From JBKEDC01 sp047972995 (GTDB taxonomy: Bacteria > Bacteroidota > Bacteroidia > Bacteroidales > Prolixibacteraceae), in contig JBKEBD010000004.1 in the NCBI GenBank assembly GCA_047972995.1, positions 62,001 to 126,000 of the forward strand: a stretch of DNA of 64,000 nt, read 5' to 3'. Each line of letters begins with the position of its first letter. The first letter of the stretch is position 1. Shown here piece after piece: positions 9,813 through 17,612 of the stretch. The position numbers and the translations under genes were made by a program. The notes under the pieces are model-generated. The model saw nothing but the letters and a program-made list of their open reading frames with translations. It was not told the origin of the DNA and made no database searches.

Positions 9813-11147
9813 TCAAGATTCTAGTAGTTTCGCTATCTTTTTGTCGATTTTTTCAAAATTAAACTGACTGATATTCTCTTTCAGTTTAGCTTCAATGAGC
9901 GGAAGGCACAAATTACCAATACTTCCGGCATGCGTATGGTGCAGCTCTTTGTTTGGCTCATATTCTCCATGCTGAATAGCAATTCCAATAGAACGGTAAG
10001 CATCGCGAAATGGCACCCCATCAATCACCTGACGATTTACATCTTCTACACTAAATACATATTTATAGCGGTCATCCTCTAGCAAATTGTCAGTTACTGT
10101 CATGTTTGAAATAGCAAAATCAGCAATATGCAAGCAACTCTTCAAGTCTTCAATAGCAGGAATAAATGACTCCTTCAACAACTGAAAATCGCGAGAATAG
10201 CCTCCCGGTAGGTTCGATGACATCATGGCCATTTCATTAGGTAAAGCCTGAATTTTATTACAATGCGCACGAAGTAATTCAAACACGTCGGGGTTTTTCT
10301 TGTGTGGCATAATGCTAGATCCTGTAGTAAGCTCGTCAGGAAGCTTCAAGAATCCGAAGTTTTGACTCATGAAAATACACGTATCCATAGCGAGTTTAGA
10401 CAGCGTGCCTGCAATCGATGCCAAAGCAAACGACACGGTACGCTCCATCTTTCCTCGTCCCATTTGAGCATACACTGCACTCACATTCATAGAGTCGAAG
10501 CCTAACAAATCGGTAGTTAACTGGCGGTCTAAAGGAAATGATGAGCCATAGCCCGCAGCCGAACCAAGAGGATTCTGGTTCACTACTTTAAATGCTGCAT
10601 GAAGCACAAGTAAATCGTCGGCTAAACTTTCGGCATAAGAACTGAACCATTGCCCAAACGACGATGGCATTGCAATTTGCATATGCGTGTAACCCGGCAT
10701 GAGGTAATCTTTATATAGCTCTGCTTGTTTTAAAAGTGTTTGAGCCAAGGTTTCGGTAAGCTCTACTAAGGTTTTTATTTCAGCACGAGTGTAAAGTTTC
10801 AAATCTACTAGCACTTGGTCATTGCGCGACCGTCCGCTATGTATCTTCTTGCCAATATCGCCCAATCGTTCTGTAAGTGTTGCCTCCACTTGCGAGTGCA
10901 CATCTTCTAATTCTTCAGCAATGGTGAACTCGCCAGCCTTTACGCTATCATATATGTTTCGCATTTCTGCAAGCAAAGGTTTTAACTCTGCTTTATCAAT
11001 TAGCCCTATTTCAGCCAACATGGTTGAATGTGCCATGTTGCCCAACACATCAGCTTCGGCTAAATACAAATCGAGTTCTCTATCTTTTCCCACCGTGAAA
11101 TCGTCAATTAGCTTATTCACGGAAATCCCTTTATCCCAAATTTTCAT
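9813..11147 (-). CDS. argH: Argininosuccinate lyase
   Basis: ArgH splits argininosuccinate into arginine and fumarate, the last step of arginine synthesis. This 444-residue protein belongs to the fumarase/aspartase superfamily and carries its signature GSSIMPHKKNPD (about residues 277-288). The N-terminal region has VHSQVEATLTERLG and SGRSRNDQV, typical of ArgH substrate binding. The ATG at 11147 gives MKIWDKG, a normal ArgH N-terminus. It stands alone between a promoter element at 11197 and the terminator at 9740; no other arg genes are nearby. Confidence 0.95.
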   Translation of the reverse strand: MKIWDKGISVNKLIDDFTVGKDRELDLYLAEADVLGNMAHSTMLAEIGLIDKAELKPLLAEMRNIYDSVKAGEFTIAEELEDVHSQVEATLTERLGDIGKKIHSGRSRNDQVLVDLKLYTRAEIKTLVELTETLAQTLLKQAELYKDYLMPGYTHMQIAMPSSFGQWFSSYAESLADDLLVLHAAFKVVNQNPLGSAAGYGSSFPLDRQLTTDLLGFDSMNVSAVYAQMGRGKMERTVSFALASIAGTLSKLAMDTCIFMSQNFGFLKLPDELTTGSSIMPHKKNPDVFELLRAHCNKIQALPNEMAMMSSNLPGGYSRDFQLLKESFIPAIEDLKSCLHIADFAISNMTVTDNLLEDDRYKYVFSVEDVNRQVIDGVPFRDAYRSIGIAIQHGEYEPNKELHHTHAGSIGNLCLPLIEAKLKENISQFNFEKIDKKIAKLLES

Positions 11148-11196
11148 GCGTTTAAAATTGTAGGGGCTCCTTTAGTGGTAGCCCAATTTGTTTCCC

Positions 11197-11204
11197 CAAA
11201 GGTA
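11197..11204 (-). promoter_or_regulatory. Putative -7 element of argH
   Basis: Minus-strand TACCTTTG lies about 50 bp before the argH ATG and matches TAnnTTTG. Confidence 0.5.
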
Positions 11205-11222
11205 CGTATTAATCTCTGAAAT

Positions 11223-11253
11223 AAAAAAAAGGCCATCCCGAGGGACAGCCTTT
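11223..11253 (-). terminator. Terminator after the FadL-like gene
   Basis: On the minus strand a 9-bp stem GGCTGTCCC/GGGATGGCC (two G-T pairs, tiny loop) is followed by eight T. It lies 26 bp after the stop of the porin gene. Confidence 0.8.
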
Positions 11254-11278
11254 CAATTTATGTATAACACTTTTCAGC

Positions 11279-12688
11279 TTATTTGAAAATGCTATAGCTT
11301 AAGCCAATTGCAAACACGAGGTTTGAACGATCGTAAGTTTCACTATATGGTCCTACTGTAGCATTGATAAAATCGCGAGTTACAGGGCTATATAACGTAT
11401 TCATTACACCTAAATCAAGCGCCAATTTCTCGGTAAAAGCATAAGCTACACCTGCATTAATTGAGTGAGTTGAGAAAGAATGTAAAATATCATTTCTCCA
11501 GTTTTCAGCAATGCCCAAGTCGGTGTAGTTCCAACCCAAACTAACTTTAAATTTGCTTGAGAAAGCATATTCTGCACCCAACGCATAGTCTGTAGCGTTA
11601 TGGTCGATGCCACGAACTTCTCCTGTTGTTGCATCCATGCCCCAATCTACTCCTTCATCGAAATAGTTAGTTAAAGAAGCCGAAAGCAAAAGCTTATCGC
11701 ACAATTGGTGACTTACCCCTAAAGCTAGTATTGCAGGAATATCAGCTCTCGATTTCACACCATCGGCATACATGCCTGTATCATCTACTTTAGTATCGTT
11801 TGTAAGTTCCAATTTTGTTTTGAACTCATATTTCACGGCAATATCCCATTTATCATTTGGTTTCACATTGGCACTAAGAATTGGAGTAAAGGCACTACCT
11901 GTTTGTTTAGCATCAACATTTTTATCGGCTACCATGGCTCCATAAGCTGCTGCTTGTGCCGAAGTAATAACACCTACGCCTGCCATAGTTGCAAACAAAT
12001 CGGTTGCCAACATATAGTTGCCATCTAAGCCCATAGTTGGAGCATTCGGATTCACGCTAATTCCTGCAATATGACCTTCATAAGCGTTTGATGCAATTGT
12101 TGCACGAACACCAACCGAAAGGCTCAATGCTTCATTTACTTCATAAGAATAGTTCAACTGCAAACCAAAGTAAGTAGATGCTCCGTTGAAGTAAATATCA
12201 GTTTGATATCCCGATGTTGGCAAGCCCATTTGGCTTAGCATAGCAGGCAATCCTGCTACTTGCGATTCAAATGAAGGCAAACCTGTTTTATATTCTGCCG
12301 AGCCACCACCTCCAGGCACACCAAAATAGAATGAGAATGCCGACTTACCTTTTTTATAGGCTGCGAAGAATGAAGGCATTACAGGAACGCGAACTTCCGC
12401 TGCATACTCTGCCAAACCTTTAGTTGCCACATCGCTAAGCAAAGGATAAGTAGATTGAATAGTTCTATCTTGGAATACGGTTTGGCTATTGAAAGAAAAA
12501 TGCCAGCCATTGCGCATTTGAGTCAAACCAGCCGGATTATAATACACTGCATCAATATCGTGAGTGGCATTTCTCGAAGCCATTCTAATATATTGAGCAC
12601 TTTGGTTAGTGTTAGTCACCAATCCGCCGGCGAAGACTGCCGAAAATGACATGGCAGTAGCCAAAGCCAATAAGAATAATTTTTTCAT
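11279..12688 (-). CDS. OmpP1/FadL-family outer-membrane transporter
   Basis: A 469-residue beta-barrel of the FadL/TodX family, which takes up hydrophobic compounds such as fatty acids. Residues 1-20 are a signal peptide (MKKLFLLALATAMSFSAVFA). The mature N-terminus has the family hatch motif (AVYYNPAGLTQM), and the protein ends in an aromatic beta-strand (FAIGLSYSIFK), as outer-membrane barrels do. It is monocistronic, with its own promoter (12717) and terminator (11223). The promoter lies inside a perfect-looking palindrome, which suggests control by a DNA-binding protein. The true substrate is not evident. Confidence 0.9.
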   Translation of the reverse strand: MKKLFLLALATAMSFSAVFAGGLVTNTNQSAQYIRMASRNATHDIDAVYYNPAGLTQMRNGWHFSFNSQTVFQDRTIQSTYPLLSDVATKGLAEYAAEVRVPVMPSFFAAYKKGKSAFSFYFGVPGGGGSAEYKTGLPSFESQVAGLPAMLSQMGLPTSGYQTDIYFNGASTYFGLQLNYSYEVNEALSLSVGVRATIASNAYEGHIAGISVNPNAPTMGLDGNYMLATDLFATMAGVGVITSAQAAAYGAMVADKNVDAKQTGSAFTPILSANVKPNDKWDIAVKYEFKTKLELTNDTKVDDTGMYADGVKSRADIPAILALGVSHQLCDKLLLSASLTNYFDEGVDWGMDATTGEVRGIDHNATDYALGAEYAFSSKFKVSLGWNYTDLGIAENWRNDILHSFSTHSINAGVAYAFTEKLALDLGVMNTLYSPVTRDFINATVGPYSETYDRSNLVFAIGLSYSIFK

Positions 12689-12709
12689 ATAAATCTTAAT
12701 TAATAATAA

Positions 12710-12741
12710 CGGGCGACAAAAGTATATCCTTTTATCGCCCG
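12710..12741 (-). promoter_or_regulatory. Palindrome over the FadL-like promoter (possible operator)
   Basis: The arms CGGGCGACAAAAG and CTTTTATCGCCCG (12710-12722 and 12729-12741) are inverted with a single G-T position and a 6-nt spacer. The minus-strand -7 element TACTTTTG (12717-12724) lies within it, 29 bp before the ATG at 12688. The location suggests a repressor operator, or a hairpin at the very 5' end of the transcript. Confidence 0.55.
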
Positions 12742-12853
12742 CACAAATTATAATCGATTTAAATACTTTTTTTGCTAAGAAATACGCTATTATACTTATT
12801 AAAGTATCTTAATACGATGTGTTGAGAGGTGAAATATTCAAAAACAAGCGAAG

Positions 12854-12891
12854 CCAATTAACAACTAGCCATTAACCATTGACAATTATCA
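12854..12891. repeat. 7-bp-period intergenic repeat
   Basis: Five consecutive 7-mers of similar sequence (CAATTAA, CAACTAG, CCATTAA, CCATTGA, CAATTAT) lie just after the stop of the first TPM gene. The same 7-bp period with different unit sequences occurs at 16851, 28393 and 29697. Confidence 0.55.
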
Positions 12892-13695
12892 TCACCAACT
12901 TCCGCCAGCTCCACCGCCGCCGAAGCTTCCACCTCCGAAACCACCAAATCCACTTCCGCCACCGAAACTAGACCCGCTACCTCCGGAGAAACTATTCCAC
13001 GAACCCGAGTGTCTACTCGAACCCATCATTGATGCTCCAAATATCATCCAGAATGGCAAACTGCTGTGGCGCGTGCCCGAAGCATAGTAGTTTCTTTTCG
13101 ACTTTGAGAAAGCCAAAATAATAGGCAACAAAAACACAAATAAAAACAACATCGGCAGTAAAGGAGGTATTCCTTCGGCTTGCTCGGCATATTGCTGCGG
13201 TGTAAATTCCTTGGCAGCCAAAGATTTTATCACGCTACACGCTTGAGCCAATCCCCCATAAATGTCATTTTGTTGAAAACGTGGAATCATTTCATTTCGC
13301 ACAATCTGGTTCACCGTGGCATCGGGCAATATTCCTTCTAAGCCATAGCCAGAAGCAATAAACACTTGTCCGTTGGAAGATGTTGTTTTGGGCTTAAAAA
13401 GCACCACCACACCATTATCTTTACCTTTTTGCCCTACTCCCCACTTTTCGCCAAGTTGAAAGGCATAGTCCGACGCATCATAGCCATTAAAGCTAGGCAC
13501 TGTTACCACCACAATTTGTGTGGAGGTGCTTCGTGCATACTGCTGTAAGTCTTGCTCTAGACTTTGTTGCTCTCTTGTTGAAAGCACTCCCGCCATATCA
13601 TTCACCAAACGAGCAGGATTAGGTCGTTCGGGTATATCTTGCGCCCAAAGCTGCACACTAGTCAGCATTAGGAAAATAAATAGTATTTTTTTCAT
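12892..13695 (-). CDS. TPM-domain (YgcG-type) membrane protein with Gly-rich tail
   Basis: A 267-residue protein: signal peptide (about 1-19, ending QLWAQ), a TPM/PsbQ-like domain (about 25-150, with VNDMAGVLS at its start and GYGLEGILPD inside), one transmembrane segment (about 180-198) and a long Gly/Ser/Phe tail ending GGGGAGGSW. This is the bacterial YgcG architecture. TPM proteins accompany LemA in many genomes; their biochemical role is unclear, and photosystem or metal roles described in plants do not transfer. It is the last gene of the lemA-TPM-TPM block. Confidence 0.88.
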   Translation of the reverse strand: MKKILFIFLMLTSVQLWAQDIPERPNPARLVNDMAGVLSTREQQSLEQDLQQYARSTSTQIVVVTVPSFNGYDASDYAFQLGEKWGVGQKGKDNGVVVLFKPKTTSSNGQVFIASGYGLEGILPDATVNQIVRNEMIPRFQQNDIYGGLAQACSVIKSLAAKEFTPQQYAEQAEGIPPLLPMLFLFVFLLPIILAFSKSKRNYYASGTRHSSLPFWMIFGASMMGSSRHSGSWNSFSGGSGSSFGGGSGFGGFGGGSFGGGGAGGSW

Positions 13696-13704
13696 AGGCT
13701 AAAT

Positions 13705-13728
13705 CCCCCTCTAACTCCTCCGAGGGGG
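13705..13728. repeat. 24-bp C-rich/G-rich palindromic repeat, copy 1
   Basis: Five C, then CTC.AACT.CTCC.AG, then four G form an imperfect palindrome in the 61-bp gap between the two TPM genes. A second copy in the opposite orientation is at 46684-46707; the two differ at only three positions. Confidence 0.6.
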
Positions 13729-13756
13729 AGAGTCAGAACCACAGGGGCAATTAATT

Positions 13757-14194
13757 TTAATGACCGAATGATATTTCATCGGGCAATTCATTTTCATCAT
13801 CTGTTTGATATGGGAAATACATCTTAAGCTTTTCACCAGCTTGAGCAATACCTTGCGCCAGTCCTTCAGCAAAATTTCCTTGCTTAAACTGTTTTAACAC
13901 AAGCTCTTTCACACTATCCCAGAAATCATCTTCCACTTTTGCATTAATACCAGCATCGCCAATAATGGCAAACTTGCAGTCGTCAATAGCCAAATAGAAA
14001 AGCACTCCATTGCGCGCCTCTGTTTGGTGCATTTCTAGCTTTTCAAACCAATAGGCTGCACTATCGAGCACCTCGCCTTTGCATTTGCTTTCCATGTGCA
14101 GACGAATTTCGCCTGAAGTGTTCAGCTCAGCTTGCTTGATTGCCGATACAATCAGTGCTTTTTCTGTCACTGTAAAAAAATCAACTACTGCCAT
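13757..14194 (-). CDS. Short TPM-domain protein
   Basis: A 145-residue soluble-looking TPM-domain protein without signal peptide or membrane segment. Features are LNTSGEIRLHMESK near residue 25, GVLFYLAIDDCKFAIIGDAGIN near 63-84 and an acidic C-terminus. It begins 2 bp after the lemA stop codon, so the two genes are translationally close. LemA plus short TPM plus long TPM is a recurring arrangement. Function is unknown beyond that association. Confidence 0.85.
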   Translation of the reverse strand: MAVVDFFTVTEKALIVSAIKQAELNTSGEIRLHMESKCKGEVLDSAAYWFEKLEMHQTEARNGVLFYLAIDDCKFAIIGDAGINAKVEDDFWDSVKELVLKQFKQGNFAEGLAQGIAQAGEKLKMYFPYQTDDENELPDEISFGH

Positions 14195-14196
14195 AA

Positions 14197-14772
14197 CTAA
14201 AATTCTACTTTAGGTGCCGACTCTGCGCCTTGCTGCGCTTTAAAATAGTCGTGTTTTTCAAAACCGAAAATAGAAGCTGTTATGTTCTTTGGAAACTTGC
14301 GAATGGTTGTATTGTAGGCTTGTGCTGATTCATTAAACTTACGACGTTCTACGGCAATACGATTTTCAGTACCCTCTAACTGTGCTTGCAAATCGAGGAA
14401 GTTCTGATTAGCTTTCAAATCGGGGTAACGCTCCACGCTCACCATGAGTTTACTCAAAGCTTGCGAAAGTCCGTCTTGTGCTGCTTGAAATTGAGCGATA
14501 TTATCAGCCGTTAAATCATTGGCATTTAAATTCACCGAAGTAGCTTTGGCACGAGCTTCAATCACTCCTGTGAGTGTTTCTTGCTCATGAGCGGCATAAC
14601 CTTTCACGGTGCTCACCAAATTAGGAATCAAGTCGGCACGACGCTGATAAGCGTTTTCTACTTGCGACCACTGAGCCGTTACGGCTTCATCCATTTCTAC
14701 CATTTTATTGTAACTACAGCTTGATAACGACAAGCTAAAAGCTACCATCAATACTAAAATTAATTTTCTCAT
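14197..14772 (-). CDS. lemA: LemA-family lipoprotein
   Basis: A 191-residue protein with a lipoprotein signal (lipobox LSSC, Cys about 19) followed by the helical LemA domain: AVTAQWSQVENAYQRRADLIPNLV in pieces at 30-55, and LMVSVERYPDLKANQNF near 110. LemA proteins are membrane-anchored coiled helical bundles of poorly known role. First gene of the lemA-TPM-TPM group. Confidence 0.93.
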   Translation of the reverse strand: MRKLILVLMVAFSLSLSSCSYNKMVEMDEAVTAQWSQVENAYQRRADLIPNLVSTVKGYAAHEQETLTGVIEARAKATSVNLNANDLTADNIAQFQAAQDGLSQALSKLMVSVERYPDLKANQNFLDLQAQLEGTENRIAVERRKFNESAQAYNTTIRKFPKNITASIFGFEKHDYFKAQQGAESAPKVEF

Positions 14773-14858
14773 GTTTCAATAATTGAGATATCTAATCAGA
14801 TATCATTTTTTTAAAATCAAGTTTCTGTGTGCGAACTACAACATTTATCATTTGGAAT

Positions 14859-15013
14859 CTACTTGCAATAGGCAGCAACCATTTTTTCTAACAGCCCTTT
14901 ATTTCGCGCCTTACTTTCTAGGATAAACTCCTTTAGTTTTTCTCAACTTCAACGCTCAAAGACTTACGCTCAACAGTAAGAGTTACTCCTGCTAGTTCTT
15001 TAATGTATCCCAT
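14859..15013 (-). pseudogene. Frameshifted small partner gene of the GNAT remnant
   Basis: From ATG 15013 a 26-codon frame (MGYIKELAGVTLTVERKSL...) ends at 14933. One inserted A in the run of five A near 14938 would continue it as EKKLKEFILESKARNKG...AAYCK to a stop at 14859, giving about 51 residues. The MGYIKELAGV start resembles, from memory, a short Bacteroidota protein that pairs with a small GNAT-like protein. Whether the pair is a toxin-antitoxin system is not known to me. It starts 4 bp after the GNAT fragment's stop. Confidence 0.45.
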
Positions 15014-15016
15014 AAT

Positions 15017-15318
15017 TTAATTTTTTGCATAATATCTTTTTATCAGACAAAGAGCCTCCGTCGGTTCTAAATCTGAACTTTCAATCAGTTCTACAAATAT
15101 AAAGCCTTCTCTATATGAAAGAGATATCAACCCTTGAATAATGCGTTCATTACTCTCAATGATAAGCTTAAAGATTTTATTCCCACTTTCTATTTCCTTA
15201 ATACAGTCAAACCCCAAGCAGTTTTCAACCTCTCAACACCATCTGGCTCAAGAGGAAGCACTTCTGTATCAGAGCGATCTCCTGTAATTCTATTTTCAAT
15301 AGAATTTGTAAACTTATG
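15017..15318 (-). pseudogene. Decayed GNAT-type acetyltransferase-like gene
   Basis: Two overlapping minus-strand frames make one protein-like sequence. The first reads KFTNSIENRITGDRSDTEVLPLE... and ends after AWGLTVLRK. The second continues as GFDCIKEIES...NKIFKLIIES...IIQGLISL...FVELIESS and ends at 15017. The join lies in a run of four G near 15215. The position where ATG is expected reads CAT (15316-15318), and the C-terminal half after LIESS jumps to a short tail (ALCLIKRYYAKN), suggesting an internal deletion. The pattern VYKL..II.GLIS....LIES is what I recall for a small GNAT-like family. Confidence 0.5.
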
Positions 15319-15339
15319 TCAGAAAACGTTTTTCCATAC

Positions 15340-16167
15340 TCAATACTCCCCTTCAAACACAAACGCTGCCGGACCAGTCATATACACGCTGTTGCTTGCT
15401 CTGTCCCAGTCAATGAATAGGTTTCCTCCGAGAAGTTCCACCTCGCATTTCGAATTGGTTCGACCATTGAGCACATTAGCCACCACCGTGGCGCAAGTTC
15501 CTGTTCCGCAGGCGAATGTTTCGCCCGCGCCACGCTCCCACACGCGCATTTTACAATAGCTTTCGCTCACCACTTGCACAAATTCTGTGTTGATACGATT
15601 GGGAAACAAGGCGTGATTTTCAAAATACGGTCCTATTTTCTCCAAGTCAAGACTTGCCACATCGTCCACATAAACAATCGCATGAGGATTGCCCATCGAC
15701 ACGCCTGTGATTCGGTATTCCTGCCCATTCACCACCACCGCTTCATGCACAAACTGCTCAACATCGCTGCGGATTGGAATCAAGCTCGGCTTCAAGATTG
15801 GCTCGCCCATGTCCACCCTGATTGATTGGGTTTTGCCATTCTCCACCACAAGCCACAGGTGCTTAATGCCCGCCAAGGTTTCAATGGTGATTTCCGTTTT
15901 GTCGGTCAGCCCCTTGTCGTGCACAAACTTGCCCACACAGCGAATGCCATTGCCACACATCTCCCCTTGCGAGCCATCGGCGTTATACATCTCCATCTTG
16001 AAGTCGGCTATTTCCGAGTTTTTAATCAGAATTAGTCCATCACTACCGATGCCGAAATGGCGGTGACTCACCTGGCGAGCCACCTCATTTGGATTATCTA
16101 GTTCCGTTTGGGTGCAATCCACATAGACGTAGTCATTGCCCAACCCCTCCATTTTTGTAAATTTCAT
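15340..16167 (-). CDS. dapF: Diaminopimelate epimerase
   Basis: DapF converts L,L-diaminopimelate to the meso form for lysine and peptidoglycan synthesis. The 275-residue protein has both catalytic cysteines in their motifs: GEMCGNGIRC (about residues 69-78) and FACGTGTCAT (about 218-227). The N-terminus MKFTKMEGLGNDYVYVD is typical. Two short AGCTTAT/AGCTGGA-type blocks precede the start. It lies alone between two decayed genes. Confidence 0.96.
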   Translation of the reverse strand: MKFTKMEGLGNDYVYVDCTQTELDNPNEVARQVSHRHFGIGSDGLILIKNSEIADFKMEMYNADGSQGEMCGNGIRCVGKFVHDKGLTDKTEITIETLAGIKHLWLVVENGKTQSIRVDMGEPILKPSLIPIRSDVEQFVHEAVVVNGQEYRITGVSMGNPHAIVYVDDVASLDLEKIGPYFENHALFPNRINTEFVQVVSESYCKMRVWERGAGETFACGTGTCATVVANVLNGRTNSKCEVELLGGNLFIDWDRASNSVYMTGPAAFVFEGEY

Positions 16168-16323
16168 TTTCTTCTTTTTAAAATCCAGCTATAAGCTGTA
16201 GACATATGCTGATAGTAATCATGTTGGGTCAACCCCTTCAATCGTAATCATGACTTTTTTTTATTTATTGTGGAGCTATCATACCAAACACAAAGCTACA
16301 CTTTTTTATCAAACATCACTATA

Positions 16324-16765
16324 TTATTGCATTAACACAATTTCCTCTTTCAGAAATTCGGGCTCCAACACTTTCACCTAGTCGGCATAGGATAGATAAG
16401 CTGATTCAGCTCGAAGTTGATGATTAAGTCGAGGGTCACAGTGCTTTTCAGAGGGTCGGATTTCTGACTTTGTGGATGGATTTACTGTCGATGTAGGGAA
16501 AAGTTTCGGGGGAAAATTCCCAAACGATGTGCTGACATTCCGCTTCTGTAGGTTTACTTACCCCATAAACATTCGTGAAAAGAACTTCCCTATTCACTTC
16601 CCTATTTTAATATGGAGCTGCCGATTCGGTGAGGTCTAATATTCGGTCGAGTGCCAAGTTTTGCATATATTTCTTGTCATGATTCCACGCAAAAAGAAAC
16701 CAACGATTGTTATATTACTTCAGCAATTGCGGCGAAATGACATATTCCTACTCTTCTTCCTTTTG
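16324..16765 (-). pseudogene. Remnant of a WYL-domain transcriptional regulator
   Basis: The minus strand between dapF and rubrerythrin encodes recognisable pieces of a WYL domain, broken by stops and shifts. EYVISPQLLK-stop-YNNRWFLFAWNHDKKY and NLALDRILDL lie near 16760-16640. They are followed by TNVYGVSKP, HIVWEFSPETFPYI and, in another frame, LSYAD-stop-VKVLEPEFLKEEIVLMQ ending at 16324. YNNRWFLxxW, the LALDRI segment and VLEPEFLKEEI are characteristic of Bacteroidota WYL regulators. The N-terminal HTH is absent. At least four disabling changes make a functional product implausible. Confidence 0.65.
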
Positions 16766-16813
16766 AAATGACTTGTATTCTACTAATCAAACGATTGGCT
16801 AAGAAATATTCTC

Positions 16814-16852
16814 AAAAAAAACGGAAAGACACATCGTATCTTTCCGTTTTTT
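16814..16852 (-). terminator. Terminator after rubrerythrin
   Basis: The 9-bp stem ACGGAAAGA/TCTTTCCGT (16821-16829 with 16839-16847) is flanked by A and T runs. Confidence 0.8.
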
Positions 16853-16880
16853 ACTTTTTACCTTCTACTTTTTACTTTTC
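16851..16880. repeat. 7-bp-period repeat before the rubrerythrin terminator
   Basis: Four tandem 7-mers ACTTTTT, ACCTTCT, ACTTTTT, ACTTTTC lie between the rubrerythrin stop and its terminator. Confidence 0.5.
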
Positions 16881-16881
16881 T

Positions 16882-17454
16882 CTAAAGCACTTCGTTCACT
16901 TCGAAATAGGCTTGAGGGTAGAGGCACGCTGGACAAGTTTTAGGAGCTCTTTCGCTTTCATGCAAGAAACCACAGTTGCGGCATTTCCAGATTACTTTTT
17001 CGTTGCGCTCGAACACTTTGCCTTCTTCCAAGGTGTTGTATAGCTTGCGGTAGCGAGCCTCGTGGTGTGCTTCCACTTTAGCAATCATCTTGAAAGCCGT
17101 AGCCACTTGTTTGAAACCCTCCTCTTCGGCGATGCGTGCAAATTCTGGATAGAGTGCTTCCCACTCTTCATTTTCGCCATCGGCTGCTGCTTTAAGGTTA
17201 TCGAGGGTTGTACCTACCACTCCTGCTGGATAAGTAGCTGTAATTTCCACCGCACCACCTTCGAGAAAGTTAAAGAAACGACGTGCATGTTCTCTTTCTT
17301 GCTCTGCAGTTTCCATGAAAATGGCAGCCATTTGCTCTAAGCCTTCTTCACGAGCCTTATCGGCAAACATGGTGTAGCGGTTTCTCGCTTGCGATTCACC
17401 AGCGAAGGCTTTCAATAAGTTTTGCTCTGTTTTTGTTCCTTTTAAACTAGTCAT
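16882..17454 (-). CDS. rbr: Rubrerythrin
   Basis: A 190-residue non-haem di-iron peroxidase that detoxifies hydrogen peroxide in anaerobes and microaerophiles. The N-terminal ferritin-like four-helix bundle carries the iron ligands in E-S-Q-A-R-N-R-Y, ETAEQEREHARRF and the second E..H pair (KVEAHHEARY). The C-terminal rubredoxin domain has CRNCG and CPACLYPQAYFEV. Length and order are standard. Monocistronic with its own terminator; it fits an oxygen-sensitive lifestyle together with Bcp and the Bat operon. Confidence 0.96.
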   Translation of the reverse strand: MTSLKGTKTEQNLLKAFAGESQARNRYTMFADKAREEGLEQMAAIFMETAEQEREHARRFFNFLEGGAVEITATYPAGVVGTTLDNLKAAADGENEEWEALYPEFARIAEEEGFKQVATAFKMIAKVEAHHEARYRKLYNTLEEGKVFERNEKVIWKCRNCGFLHESERAPKTCPACLYPQAYFEVNEVL

Positions 17455-17577
17455 CTTGATTTCTTATTTAACTTTTACTGATACTAAGAACGTAATAATT
17501 TTCGAATATGTTTAATTCGCCTCTTAGTTTATACTTAATTCAAATAAATGCACACCGCTATATCTGCGCCTTTTATT

Positions 17578-17585
17578 TATCTTTG
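17578..17585 (+). promoter_or_regulatory. Putative -7 element of the NAD(P)-binding protein gene
   Basis: TATCTTTG lies 27 bp before the ATG at 17613. Its position argues against the upstream in-frame ATG at 17508 as the true start. Confidence 0.5.
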
Positions 17586-17612
17586 ACTCTCGAAATTAAA
17601 ATTACGCCAAAG

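Noticed and set aside
12900..13020. Gly-codon-rich repeat as a possible low-complexity tandem repeat array
   Set aside because: It is the Gly/Ser/Phe-rich C-terminal tail typical of YgcG-type TPM proteins.
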